Origin: Spirochaetia bacterium
GTDB lineage: Bacteria > Spirochaetota > Spirochaetia > PWKH01
Assembly: GCA_007128345.1 (NCBI GenBank)
Contig: SKXS01000188.1
Location: 1-17,624 of the forward strand
Direction of reading: 5' to 3'
Length of the DNA: 17,624 nt
Part shown: piece after piece, positions 1 through 7,175 of the stretch
Position numbering within the stretch: the first letter of the stretch is position 1
Layout of the letters: each line of letters opens with the position of its first letter
Notes under the pieces: model-generated
Seen by the model: only the letters and a program-made list of their open reading frames with translations
Database searches by the model: none
Told to the model about the DNA's origin: nothing
Made by a program: the position numbers and the translations under genes

Positions 1-44
1 CCCGCTTCACCCGAATTTGTTACGCACTGTTGCCGAAGGGACAC

Positions 45-66
45 GGTTCAGTGAATTTTTCTGGGG
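45..66 (+). repeat. IS left terminal inverted repeat
   Basis: The sequence begins GGTTCAGTG and ends CTGGGG. Its reverse complement matches 1491-1512 at 16 of 22 positions, with the mismatches concentrated in the AT-rich middle. Equal arm length and spacing make chance unlikely. Confidence 0.7.
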
Positions 67-198
67 TATAGGTAAAAAAGAATAGAAAAGGCAGGCTCAA
101 TCCTGTAAAGTTTTTGTGACCAAACTCAAACAACACAGGAAGAGAGACCTGTCATGCATAACTGTATTACCACCTAGCACAAACTTCCATGCTTCGAC

Positions 199-1509
199 GT
201 GACAAGAGAGCCTGAAATTCTTCCCGCCACAGACGGAAGCTCCATAGTGAGGACCAAAGGGGATGTTACCTCCCCGGTAGCTGATGTGTGTGAAGCATAC
301 GGGAGTTCCATGCATCTGCATGCCTATGAGACAGTGTACATCAGAGATATCCCTGTCTTTACGGCAAAGCATATATTGGAAGTCTGCTACCAGCGCCATC
401 GGTGCATCGTATGCCGTAGGGAAGTCTGTCAGGATATTCCCTTCAAGCTGTCTGGGCATTTCATTACCCGACGTTATGCGCGTCTGGTAGGACAGTACCT
501 TGCTCTGGGCATGACGAACAAGGCCGTGCATCGTCTGCTTGGAAGAAACGTTCACCTCATCAAGCAGTTAGAGAAGCATAGACTCAAACAGCGCTACAGC
601 GCTCCTCCCAAACGACCGTCAAGGTATATCGCCATTGATGAGATCTCCATCCACAAGCATCATCGCTATGCAACGGTAGTCAGTGACCTGGAGACTGGGC
701 ATGTGCTGTTTTGCGAAGCTGGGAAGAAGAAACAGCAGGTAGCGCACTTTATGAAGTTTGTCGTGAAAAAGTGGCTCAGCCAGGTCGTCGCAGTAAGCAT
801 GGACATGAATGCCCAGTATGAGAGTGTCTTCCATGAAGCAGCTCCCCATATACAGATTGTCTATGATCCCTTTCATCTGATTAAGCTTTACGGAGATACG
901 GTGATTACCAAAATCCGCAGAAGACTGCAGCATGAGGCGCTCGAGGCAGATGACAAGCTTACCTACAATACGCTCAAAGGAGGACGCTACATCCTGCTGT
1001 CAAACCGATCGACCCTTGAGAAACGCGATGAGCAAGCTCGCAAAAACAACCGGGAGCTTTTTGAATCCTATGAACAAAAAGGACTCTCGCTTCCTCCCGG
1101 CAGAAGAAAACAACGTACACGGCATGTACAGCAGCTCAATGAACTCATGGAGGTCAACCGTGAACTCAACACGGCCTATGTGCTGTTGGAGCAGTTTACA
1201 CTTGCCTATCAGGTCCATGATCCTGATACACTCCGCACCGGACTTCAGCAGTGGTGTGCCATTGCCAATCAGTCAGGGATTCAAGAGCTAGTTTTGTTTT
1301 CTGAAACTGTTGCGAGACGTATGGAGGGAATCATCAACCATGCTCGGCATCCCATCAGTTCAGGCAAACTTGAGGGTACTAACAATCTGGCTAAGGTGAT
1401 TAAGCGGAATGCCTATGGATATGTCGATGATGAATACTTCTTCCTGAAGCTCATGGATGCTTCAAGAAGACCGTACTACAAACCTAGATCCCCCAGATTT
1501 TTGCACTGA
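199..1509 (+). CDS. ISL3-family transposase, probably N-terminally disrupted
   Basis: This is a 436-aa ISL3 (DDE) transposase read from GTG 199. The N-terminal zinc-ribbon region keeps one CxxC (C69, C72), but the first cysteine pair normally seen near the N-terminus is not recognisable. The catalytic core shows D147 (IAIDEISIHKHHRYATV), D202 (VSMDMNAQY), D223 (VYDPFH) and E392 (SSGKLEGTNN), all typical of the family. A better start is ATG 154, preceded by a purine-rich AGGAAGAGAG ribosome-binding site and in frame with the ORF, but an in-frame TAG at 175-177 ends that reading after seven codons. The gene is therefore either a decaying copy or restarts at GTG 199, which has no clear ribosome-binding site. 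Family assignment is firm; activity is doubtful. Confidence 0.85.
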   Translation: MTREPEILPATDGSSIVRTKGDVTSPVADVCEAYGSSMHLHAYETVYIRDIPVFTAKHILEVCYQRHRCIVCRREVCQDIPFKLSGHFITRRYARLVGQYLALGMTNKAVHRLLGRNVHLIKQLEKHRLKQRYSAPPKRPSRYIAIDEISIHKHHRYATVVSDLETGHVLFCEAGKKKQQVAHFMKFVVKKWLSQVVAVSMDMNAQYESVFHEAAPHIQIVYDPFHLIKLYGDTVITKIRRRLQHEALEADDKLTYNTLKGGRYILLSNRSTLEKRDEQARKNNRELFESYEQKGLSLPPGRRKQRTRHVQQLNELMEVNRELNTAYVLLEQFTLAYQVHDPDTLRTGLQQWCAIANQSGIQELVLFSETVARRMEGIINHARHPISSGKLEGTNNLAKVIKRNAYGYVDDEYFFLKLMDASRRPYYKPRSPRFLH

Positions 1510-1512
1510 GCC
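1491..1512 (-). repeat. IS right terminal inverted repeat
   Basis: The sequence begins CCCCAGA and ends CACTGAGCC. It pairs with the left end at 45-66 and overlaps the final codons and TGA of the transposase, as is common in compact IS elements. Confidence 0.7.
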
Positions 1513-1520
1513 AGAAAAAA

Positions 1521-1593
1521 TGGGCGGTACAGGACTTGAACCTGTGACATCCTGCTTGTAAGGCAGGCGCTCTCCCAACTGAGCTAACCACCC
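1521..1593 (-). tRNA. tRNA-Val (anticodon UAC)
   Basis: This is a 73-nt cloverleaf on the minus strand. The acceptor stem is GGGTGGT/ACCGCCC with one G-U pair, the D arm is GCTC...GAGC, and the anticodon stem CCTGC/GCAGG encloses loop CTTACAA with anticodon TAC (1558-1560). The T arm is ACAGG/CCTGT with loop TTCAAGT, and the discriminator base is A at 1521. The 3' CCA is not encoded, so CCA must be added by nucleotidyltransferase. A run of six T on the transcribed strand (1515-1520) follows directly, and the IS end lies just beyond it. Confidence 0.96.
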
Positions 1594-1604
1594 GATCGAT
1601 TGAG

Positions 1605-1633
1605 AAGCTACCACAGGCTCATTTTTTTGTCAA
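1605..1633 (-). promoter_or_regulatory. Promoter for tRNA-Val
   Basis: A perfect -35 TTGACA (1628-1633) is spaced 17 nt from a weak -10 TAGCTT (1605-1610). Transcription would begin a few bases before the tRNA 5' end at 1593. The -35 and position fit well, but the -10 is poor. Confidence 0.55.
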
Positions 1634-1640
1634 TAACTCC

Positions 1641-1675
1641 TTGCTCTTTTACTTCTTTTCTCTGTATGATACTAT
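1641..1675 (+). promoter_or_regulatory. Candidate promoter for the spdEFG2-type EF-G gene
   Basis: TTGCTC (1641-1646) is 18 nt from TATGAT (1665-1670). An overlapping TG-n-TACTAT (1667-1675) could act as an extended -10. Either predicts a short leader before the ATG at 1714, where AAGGGG (1703-1708) is the ribosome-binding site. Confidence 0.4.
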
Positions 1676-1713
1676 GCTGTGTAGATTGTGCACGTATAGC
1701 TTAAGGGGTACCT

Positions 1714-3747
1714 ATGTCCAAGAAACATATGAGAAATATCGGCATCATGGCGCACATAGATGCCGGAAAAACTACTACTACAGAACGTATACTCTTCTAT
1801 ACCGGTAAGAGCCACCGTATCGGCGAGGTCGATGACGGTGAAGCAGTCATGGACTGGATGGAGCAGGAGCAGAACCGGGGAATCACCATCACTTCAGCTG
1901 CCACCACCTGCTTCTGGAAGGATATACAGATTAATATCATAGACACTCCGGGGCACGTGGACTTCACCGCTGAGGTTGAGCGTTCCCTGCGGGTGCTCGA
2001 CAGCGCAGTGGCTATTTTCTGCGCTGTGGGCGGCGTCGAGCCCCAGTCGGAGACCGTATGGAGGCAGGCTGACGCTTACAAGATTCCCCGGATGGTATTC
2101 GTCAACAAGATGGACCGCATGGGTGCGGATTTCTTCGCAGTGATCAGGGAGATCAGGAAGAAGCTTAAGGCCAACGCGGTACCCCTCTTCATCCCCATCG
2201 GAAGCGAGTCGGCCTTTGAAGGGATCATTGACCTCATTGCCATGAAGCGCATTACCTTTGTAAAGGACTCCTACGGCAGCATTATGGAAACCTCTGACAT
2301 TCCCGAAGCGCTTGCAGATATCAGCCAGGCATGGCGTGAGGCCATGGTGGATGAGCTTGCAAGCCATTCCGACGAGATAACCGAGCTCTATGTTGAAGGT
2401 GAAGACATCCCCGAGGATCTGCTTCGGAAGGTCATACGGTCAGCCACGATATCACGGAAGATCATTCCCGTGTTTGTGGGGTCCTCGCTTAAGAATATCG
2501 GAGTGCAGCCCCTGCTTAACGGGATCATCAGTTACCTGCCCGCGCCGGATGAGGTGCCGCCGCTTATCGGGAGGCATGTGAAGAAGGAGACCGATATTGA
2601 GATACACTGCGAGGATGACGCAACACCCCTTGGTCTGGTCTTCAAGATACATCATGACCGCGAAGCAGGTCCCTTGTGCTTCTTCCGGATGTACTCAGGT
2701 ACGGTGAAGAAGGGCGAGACCGTGTTCAACGTCAACAAGCGCAAGCGGGAGCGCATTCACCGGCTGTTCAAGATGCACTCAAACAAGAACGAGCCGGTTG
2801 CTTCGCTGTCCGCCGGGGATATTGGGGTTGCCGTGGGATTCAAGTTTGCCCAGACCGGGGACACCATCGGCAGCGAAGGAGTCCAGATACTGCTGGAACA
2901 GATGCATTTTCCCGAACCCGTGATATCAGTGGCGATTGAGCCGAAGAACGTAAGCGAACAGGACAAGCTCAGGAAGGTCCTGGATATGCTCCGGAGAGAA
3001 GATCCTACCTTCTTTTTCAAGGAAGATGAGGAGACCGGACAGCTCATCATCTCGGGGATGGGAGAACTGCACCTTGACGTGCTGGTCACCCGCATCACCG
3101 ATGAGATGAACGTCCAGGCAAGGGTGGGCAAGCAGCAGGTCACCTACCGGGAATCTATTGAAGGCACCTGCACCAGGACAGAAAAGTTCTACAAAATCAT
3201 TGCCGGCAAGGAGCAGACAGCCTCAGTCACCATCCGGGTTGAACCGAACACCGAAAGCCAGGGCAATGAGTATCTCAGCGAGGTGAGTCCGGATGTCCTT
3301 CCCAGGGAATTTGCCGATGCGGTGAGGCGGGGAATCGAAAATGCCTTTTCATCGGGTATCCGGTTCGGGTATCCCTGCTACGGAATCAGGGTGACCCTTG
3401 TTGATGCAGGTTACGACATGCTTACCGCATCCTCCTTCGCCTATGAAGCTGCGGCGTCCCACGGATTTGATCACGCATGCATGGAGGCTGAACCTGTCCT
3501 GCTTGAGCCTATCATGACTATTGACGTGATGACACCCAAGGATTACGTGGGTGATGTCATCAGCCAGCTCACCGCCCGCGGCGGCATTGTGGAGAGCCTG
3601 GAGAGCAAGACTGCAGTAGAACACATTCACGCGAAGGCCCCGCTGGAGAAGCTCTTCGGCTACTCCACGTCCCTCAGGAGCATTACCCAGGGGAGAGGCA
3701 GCTTTGCCATGGAGTTTTCCCGATTTGCAAAGAAGGAAGGAACCTAA
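1714..3747 (+). CDS. Elongation factor G paralogue, spdEFG2 / ribosome-recycling type
   Basis: This is a 677-aa translational GTPase of normal EF-G length. The G domain is complete: P-loop AHIDAGKT (13-20), switch I RGITI (55-59), DTPGH with its catalytic His (77-81) and NKMD (131-134). Domain III carries SGMGELHLDVL. In domain IV, the conserved 'RKQxGGxGQxG' tip of translocase EF-G is absent: residues about 486-506 read KFYKIIAGKEQTASVTI. This resembles mitochondrial EF-G2 (GFM2). The C-terminal LEPIMTIDV...YSTSLRSITQGRGSF also aligns with that family. EF-G2 proteins of this clade, including the one studied in Borrelia, split ribosomes with RRF rather than translocate. Ribosome recycling is therefore the likely role; the orthology is inferred by eye. 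It stands alone on its strand, with AAGGGG 5 nt before the ATG. Confidence 0.88.
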   Translation: MSKKHMRNIGIMAHIDAGKTTTTERILFYTGKSHRIGEVDDGEAVMDWMEQEQNRGITITSAATTCFWKDIQINIIDTPGHVDFTAEVERSLRVLDSAVAIFCAVGGVEPQSETVWRQADAYKIPRMVFVNKMDRMGADFFAVIREIRKKLKANAVPLFIPIGSESAFEGIIDLIAMKRITFVKDSYGSIMETSDIPEALADISQAWREAMVDELASHSDEITELYVEGEDIPEDLLRKVIRSATISRKIIPVFVGSSLKNIGVQPLLNGIISYLPAPDEVPPLIGRHVKKETDIEIHCEDDATPLGLVFKIHHDREAGPLCFFRMYSGTVKKGETVFNVNKRKRERIHRLFKMHSNKNEPVASLSAGDIGVAVGFKFAQTGDTIGSEGVQILLEQMHFPEPVISVAIEPKNVSEQDKLRKVLDMLRREDPTFFFKEDEETGQLIISGMGELHLDVLVTRITDEMNVQARVGKQQVTYRESIEGTCTRTEKFYKIIAGKEQTASVTIRVEPNTESQGNEYLSEVSPDVLPREFADAVRRGIENAFSSGIRFGYPCYGIRVTLVDAGYDMLTASSFAYEAAASHGFDHACMEAEPVLLEPIMTIDVMTPKDYVGDVISQLTARGGIVESLESKTAVEHIHAKAPLEKLFGYSTSLRSITQGRGSFAMEFSRFAKKEGT

Positions 3748-3947
3748 GACTGCAGGACTGGCATGTCCATTACCTATGTTGAGCTGCAGTATGCATGACT
3801 GCTAGTAATGCAAGCTTGGTGGAGCGGCATATACACCCGATGCCCTGCAGGAGGAAGGCTGTTTTTGCGCATGTCATGCTATGATCTGTGCCTGCAGGGA
3901 TCTGCATCATCTGGACAGCATGTCAGTCTACAGCATATGCATCCAAT

Positions 3948-3982
3948 GCCTGATGATGCTCTTTAGCAGTTTTGCATCAGGC
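3948..3982. repeat. Inverted repeat at the 3' end of the small ORF
   Basis: GCCTGATG (3948-3955) and CATCAGGC (3975-3982) form a perfect 8-bp stem. The loop contains a smaller TGCT/AGCA pairing. No T-run follows on either strand, so it is not a clear intrinsic terminator. The rest of 3748-3976 has no gene I can support. Confidence 0.4.
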
Positions 3983-4174
3983 GAGGGGCATACGCAGTCC
4001 TTGAGTCTCAGGCACTTCTGCCTCAGCAAAGCGCAGATACACATCATGGGGCTGGAACCTATCTGAGAGCACCCGTTTCAGCGGCTGGATTATCAACCGA
4101 TTGGCAGAAACCGATATAATTATGAGTATGATCAATGCAATAAGGAACACCCGTCTTCTCTTGTCAGTATTCAT
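3977..4174 (-). CDS. Possible small single-pass membrane protein
   Basis: This 65-aa ORF starts inside the end of the rubrerythrin-like gene: its ATG (4172-4174) overlaps that gene's TGA (4164-4166) in another frame. Residues 1-8 are basic (MNTDKRRR), and residues 9-24 form a strongly hydrophobic segment (VFLIALIILIIISVSA). A hydrophilic tail follows, predicting an N-in membrane anchor. AAGG sits too close to the ATG to be a good ribosome-binding site, so translation would depend on coupling. I recognise no family. The overlap and the textbook membrane segment favour a real gene; the short length and weak initiation site argue against it. Confidence 0.4.
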   Translation of the reverse strand: MNTDKRRRVFLIALIILIIISVSANRLIIQPLKRVLSDRFQPHDVYLRFAEAEVPETQGLRMPLA

Positions 4175-4643
4175 CCCTTACACCGAATTCAGCATGCTCC
4201 ACCCAAGACTCAGGGCGTTCAACCATTACCACAATAGTCTCTATCATTTTATAGTGGAACTGCTCTTCCCGAATAATCTGTTCCAAAGCCCTGCTGTGGG
4301 ATGCTCCTGGAAGAGATTCTAGATTATCACGATAGAAGTCAATACTTTTCTGCTCGATATCCAATGCCTTTCTGTAGATTTCAAGATGCTTCTGCTCTGA
4401 CTGCAGCTGCTCTTTTGTGGTGGATTTAAATATGTGCTGAGCCTCTTTCGGGACATTGGAGTCCAGTTCCACGGGAAATACATTTTCCCGCATTGCGATA
4501 AACCGCTTCTTATGTTCCACCTCGTCATCCGCAAGCATCGTGAATATCCTCTTCATCCCCTCAGTCTCTGCCCGTTCACCGAGTTCCCGGTAGAACTTCT
4601 CTCCTTCCTCTTCAATGTGTATAGCTGTGTTAATCCAATCCAT
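4164..4643 (-). CDS. Rubrerythrin/ferritin-like diiron protein
   Basis: This is a 159-aa four-helix-bundle protein of the rubrerythrin superfamily, without a C-terminal rubredoxin domain. The two half-sites are visible: E11-x6-Y18 and E41-x2-H44 (DDEVEHKKRF), then E97-x6-Y104 and E127-x2-H130 (REEQFHYKM). These are the spacings expected for a carboxylate-bridged diiron centre. Such proteins commonly reduce peroxide or handle iron in anaerobes; this one's substrate cannot be read from sequence. I chose ATG 4643 because AGGAGG lies 6 nt upstream; a longer reading from an upstream start would run through the promoter region. A possible small membrane protein overlaps its 3' end. It lies opposite in orientation to both flanking EF-G genes. 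Confidence 0.85.
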   Translation of the reverse strand: MDWINTAIHIEEEGEKFYRELGERAETEGMKRIFTMLADDEVEHKKRFIAMRENVFPVELDSNVPKEAQHIFKSTTKEQLQSEQKHLEIYRKALDIEQKSIDFYRDNLESLPGASHSRALEQIIREEQFHYKMIETIVVMVERPESWVEHAEFGVRDEY

Positions 4644-4660
4644 GATTGCCTCCTGCCTAT

Positions 4661-4690
4661 ATAATACCAGTGCCAGCATGCTTCAGGCAA
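4661..4690 (-). promoter_or_regulatory. Promoter for the rubrerythrin-like gene
   Basis: On the minus strand, TTGCCT (4685-4690) is 18 nt from TATTAT (4661-4666), which places the start just before the AGGAGG ribosome-binding site. The spacer holds the palindrome AGCATGCT, a possible operator, though a short one. Confidence 0.5.
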
Positions 4691-4805
4691 GTTTTAAGGA
4701 CAGATGATGCGAATACTGCCGTGGACAGACGGGCCATCGGCAAATTGACCATCTGCGTTCATCTCCCTGGTTTTTGTGAATTTGTCCAACACCTTATCGA
4801 ACCGA

Positions 4806-4825
4806 TTTGTACAGCTTTGTACAGC
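4806..4825 (+). repeat. Tandem 10-bp direct repeat
   Basis: TTTGTACAGC occurs twice, head to tail, in the gene-free stretch between the rubrerythrin-like gene and the EFG-II promoter, about 60 bp upstream of the latter. It could be a regulator site; nothing else supports that. Apart from this repeat, the two promoters and the leader, the 374-bp stretch 4644-5017 shows no gene. Confidence 0.35.
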
Positions 4826-4883
4826 CATGCTGACTTGTCAATTCCTGTTTCAAGCGTTTGTCATTACCCATGGGGTTCCTTCC

Positions 4884-4913
4884 TTGACATAGCATGGCGT
4901 TTGGAATTAAAGT
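4884..4913 (+). promoter_or_regulatory. Promoter for the EFG-II-type gene
   Basis: A perfect -35 TTGACA (4884-4889) is 18 nt from TAAAGT (4908-4913). The predicted start near 4920 leaves a leader of about 100 nt before the ATG at 5018. Confidence 0.6.
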
Positions 4914-4932
4914 AGACGCTGTTTACTATCTA

Positions 4933-4998
4933 GTACCCGGGAAGGCGGGGCTGCTTCACTGAAGTCCCGTCCAGGCAAGACCTGCTGCCCGGATGTAC
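4933..4998 (+). promoter_or_regulatory. Structured 5' leader, possible three-way-junction RNA
   Basis: Between the promoter and the ribosome-binding site the transcript can fold into a closing stem and two hairpins. The closing stem pairs GTAC plus CCGGG (4933-4941) with CCCGG and GTAC (4988-4998), with a 2-nt bulge at 4993-4994. Hairpin one pairs GGCGGG (4944-4949) with CCCGTC (4966-4971, one G-U) and continues as CTTC/GAAG (4954-4957/4961-4964). Hairpin two is CAGG/CCTG (4972-4975/4981-4984) with loop CAAGA. GGAGG (5009-5013) lies just outside the fold. I do not recognise a known riboswitch class. Covariation is untested, and GC-rich DNA folds easily by chance. Confidence 0.35.
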
Positions 4999-5017
4999 CC
5001 ATACAATTGGAGGACCT

Positions 5018-7090
5018 ATGAGTGTTACCAGCGCTGATATCAGGAATGTTGCGATTATTGGTCACAACGGCACTGGAAAGACCACCCTGTTTGAACATGT
5101 GCTTGCACGAGGAGGCCTGATCCCGAAGGCGGAACCTGTGTCATCGGGGAAGACCGTGAGCGACTACACCGATGAAGAGGCTTCACGGCAGATATCCATG
5201 TACATGAGCCATGGATCAGTATCCCGCAGCGGCAAAGAGCTCAACTTCTTTGACGCACCCGGAACTGCGGACTTTATTGGTGAAGTGATCTGCGCATTCC
5301 GCGCATCTGAATCCGCCCTTATGATCATCGATGCCCGGGATGGAGTCCAGATTGAGACCATCAAGCTCTGGAGACGCATGGACGACCGGAACCTGCCGCG
5401 GATAGTATTCATAAACAAGTACGACCGCGATCGGGCATCATTCGACCACGCCTTCGGCGATTTAAAGGACAAGTTTGAAACGACCTTCGTTCCTATCATG
5501 ATCCCCATGGGAGAAGGGCCTGAGTACACCGGAGTGATCAACCTTATTGAGAACAAGGCATACCTTGCTGATCCTGACAAGCACGAGGAAAAAGAAATTG
5601 AGATTCCCGATGCCTACAAGGAGCGTGTTGAGGAATACCGCCTCCAGCTCATCGAGTCGGCAGCCGAGGGCGCCGACGAACTGATGGAGAAATATTTTGA
5701 GGAGATGACCCTGGATGTTGACGACATCCGGAAGGGACTGCTTTTGGGACTTGCAAAGAACGCAATAGTCCCGGTGTTAGGCGGATGCGCCGAGTTCGGC
5801 AGCGGCATCGACTCTCTGCTCAACTTCATCGTCAACAACGCACCCTCTCCCCTGTCACGGAGTGAGAAGGCCAAGGACCAGAACGGTGAGGCGATCGATG
5901 TTGCCGTCAGTCAGGATGGTTCCACTTCCGCACTGGTCTACAAGACCTTCATCGACCAGTTTTCAGGAAAACTCTCCTTCTTCAAGGTTATCACGGGGAC
6001 GATGACAGCGGACTTGGATCTTATAAACAAGACCGCCGACAAGAAGGAGCGCATGAGCAAGATCTACAAAGCTGTAGGGAAGCGACTGGTGGAGGTCAAG
6101 GAGCTCATTGCCGGAGATGTAGGCGTGGTAACCAAGACCGCCTCCGTGTCCACCAACGACACCCTGGGTGTGCAGGAGGTTACCTGGCTCTTTGAACCTC
6201 TTCAACTGCCTCAGCCAATCTTCTCCCTGGCCATTGCCGCCGGCGACAAGAAGTCTGAAGACAAGATGAATGAATCTCTCCACAGAATCATGGAGCAGGA
6301 CCTCACCTTCCAGATCAAGTACAACCCCGAGACCCGGGAAAACGTGATTTCAGGGATGGGTGAGCTGCACATCAACATGATCCTCGATAAGATTCAGGAT
6401 AAGCAGAAGATAACCGTGGAGACCAAGGTGCCGAAGGTTGCCTATCGGGAAACCATTTCCAAGGACAGCGGGGCTGAATATACCCATAAGAAGCAGTCCG
6501 GCGGCCACGGCCAGTACGGCAGAGTGGTCATTGAGATCTCTCCCCTTGAGCGGGGCGAGCAGTTCTCATTTGAAAATGTGATCAAGGGAGGAGCAATCTC
6601 CAAGGGCTACATGCCCGGCATCGAGAAGGGACTTGTCGAGGCCATGGAGGAGGGCTACCTTGCGGGATACCCGCTGGTTGACATCGGCGTACGGGTCGTG
6701 GACGGCAAGGAACACACCGTTGACAGTTCGGAAATGTCCTTCAAGCTGGCAGCCAAGGGAGCCCTCAAGGCATCCCTTGCCAAGGCGGGAACGGTGCTCC
6801 TGGAACCCATCATGCGGCTCCACGTATTCATTGAAGGCCAGTACCTCGGCGATATCCTCTCTGACCTCAGCAGCAAGCGCGGCAGAGTGTTCGGCCAGGA
6901 GGATCTGGGCGGCGGACTGGTTATGGTTGATGCGGAAGTGCCCCAGGCTGAGATGCTCCGCTATGCCATTGACCTGAAGTCTATTACCTCAGGAACCGGC
7001 TCCTTTGAAATGGAATTTGACCACTACGAGAAGATTACCGGCAAGATAGCCGATGACGTGATCAAAGCTTCCCAGGAAGAGACCGAATAA
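5018..7090 (+). CDS. EFG-II-type elongation factor G-like GTPase
   Basis: This is a 690-aa EF-G homologue with all five domains, but of the divergent EFG-II type. The P-loop is GHNGTGKT (15-22) rather than AHIDAGKT. Switch I reads RQISM (57-61) instead of RGITI. The G3 motif is DAPGT (79-83), so the catalytic histidine of DTPGH is a threonine. NKYD (133-136) is intact. Unlike its neighbour, domain IV keeps the translocase-like tip HKKQSGGHGQYG (residues about 490-501), with the SGMGELHINMI motif before it. EFG-II proteins coexist with a main EF-G and their job is poorly understood; a role in special translation states or weak translocation is plausible. GGAGG (5009-5013) precedes the ATG. It is expressed from its own promoter with a foldable leader and closed by a strong hairpin at 7117-7146. 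Confidence 0.9.
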   Translation: MSVTSADIRNVAIIGHNGTGKTTLFEHVLARGGLIPKAEPVSSGKTVSDYTDEEASRQISMYMSHGSVSRSGKELNFFDAPGTADFIGEVICAFRASESALMIIDARDGVQIETIKLWRRMDDRNLPRIVFINKYDRDRASFDHAFGDLKDKFETTFVPIMIPMGEGPEYTGVINLIENKAYLADPDKHEEKEIEIPDAYKERVEEYRLQLIESAAEGADELMEKYFEEMTLDVDDIRKGLLLGLAKNAIVPVLGGCAEFGSGIDSLLNFIVNNAPSPLSRSEKAKDQNGEAIDVAVSQDGSTSALVYKTFIDQFSGKLSFFKVITGTMTADLDLINKTADKKERMSKIYKAVGKRLVEVKELIAGDVGVVTKTASVSTNDTLGVQEVTWLFEPLQLPQPIFSLAIAAGDKKSEDKMNESLHRIMEQDLTFQIKYNPETRENVISGMGELHINMILDKIQDKQKITVETKVPKVAYRETISKDSGAEYTHKKQSGGHGQYGRVVIEISPLERGEQFSFENVIKGGAISKGYMPGIEKGLVEAMEEGYLAGYPLVDIGVRVVDGKEHTVDSSEMSFKLAAKGALKASLAKAGTVLLEPIMRLHVFIEGQYLGDILSDLSSKRGRVFGQEDLGGGLVMVDAEVPQAEMLRYAIDLKSITSGTGSFEMEFDHYEKITGKIADDVIKASQEETE

Positions 7091-7116
7091 CCGCCACATA
7101 CTACACGTGAAATACT

Positions 7117-7146
7117 GCAGGGCTGCCTGGCAACAGGCAGCCCTGC
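7117..7146 (+). terminator. Strong hairpin terminator after EFG-II gene
   Basis: A perfect 13-bp stem beginning GCAGGGCTGCCTG with a GCAA (GNRA) tetraloop lies 26 nt after the stop codon. It is followed by TTT and then a mixed sequence, so the T-tract is weak. The opposing DUF4256 gene ends 30 bp away, so the hairpin may serve both directions. Confidence 0.7.
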
Positions 7147-7175
7147 TTTCCTGCTGTACCCGGAGAATGAATGCA

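Larger units (their letters stand above)
45..1512 (+). mobile_element. ISL3-family insertion sequence, 1468 bp
   Basis: The element is bounded by imperfect inverted repeats of 22 bp at 45-66 and 1491-1512 that match at 16 of 22 positions. Both termini begin GG(T/C)TCAGTG reading inward, and both share a CTGGGG/CCCCAG block at the inner end. It contains one transposase gene and no passenger genes. ISL3 elements usually make 8-bp target duplications, but 37-44 (AGGGACAC) and 1513-1520 (AGAAAAAA) do not match, so the insertion may be old or may have been rearranged. The right repeat overlaps the last codons and stop of the transposase. The element stops 8 bp short of a tRNA gene. Confidence 0.75.

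Noticed and set aside
1..44. Possible attC (integron) half-site: GTTACGC with flanking CCCGCTTCACCCGAATT resembles the R' end of cassette recombination sites.
   Set aside because: The heptamer departs from GTTRRRY at one position and the other half would lie outside the window. No cassette or integrase is visible.
2..85. A 27-codon open frame entering from the left edge and ending at TAG 83-85, running across the IS left end.
   Set aside because: Too short to recognise. It may be the tail of an interrupted gene, but nothing supports that.
1714..3747. Calling this gene the ordinary translocase fusA.
   Set aside because: The domain IV tip motif is missing and the C-terminal half resembles EF-G2/GFM2, so a recycling role is more likely.
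3881..4066. A 61-codon plus-strand frame after the first EF-G gene.
   Set aside because: No initiation signal. It is antisense to the better-supported small membrane ORF.
4646..4915. An 89-codon plus-strand frame between the diiron gene and the EFG-II gene.
   Set aside because: It has no ribosome-binding site or recognisable sequence, and it covers promoter elements on both strands.
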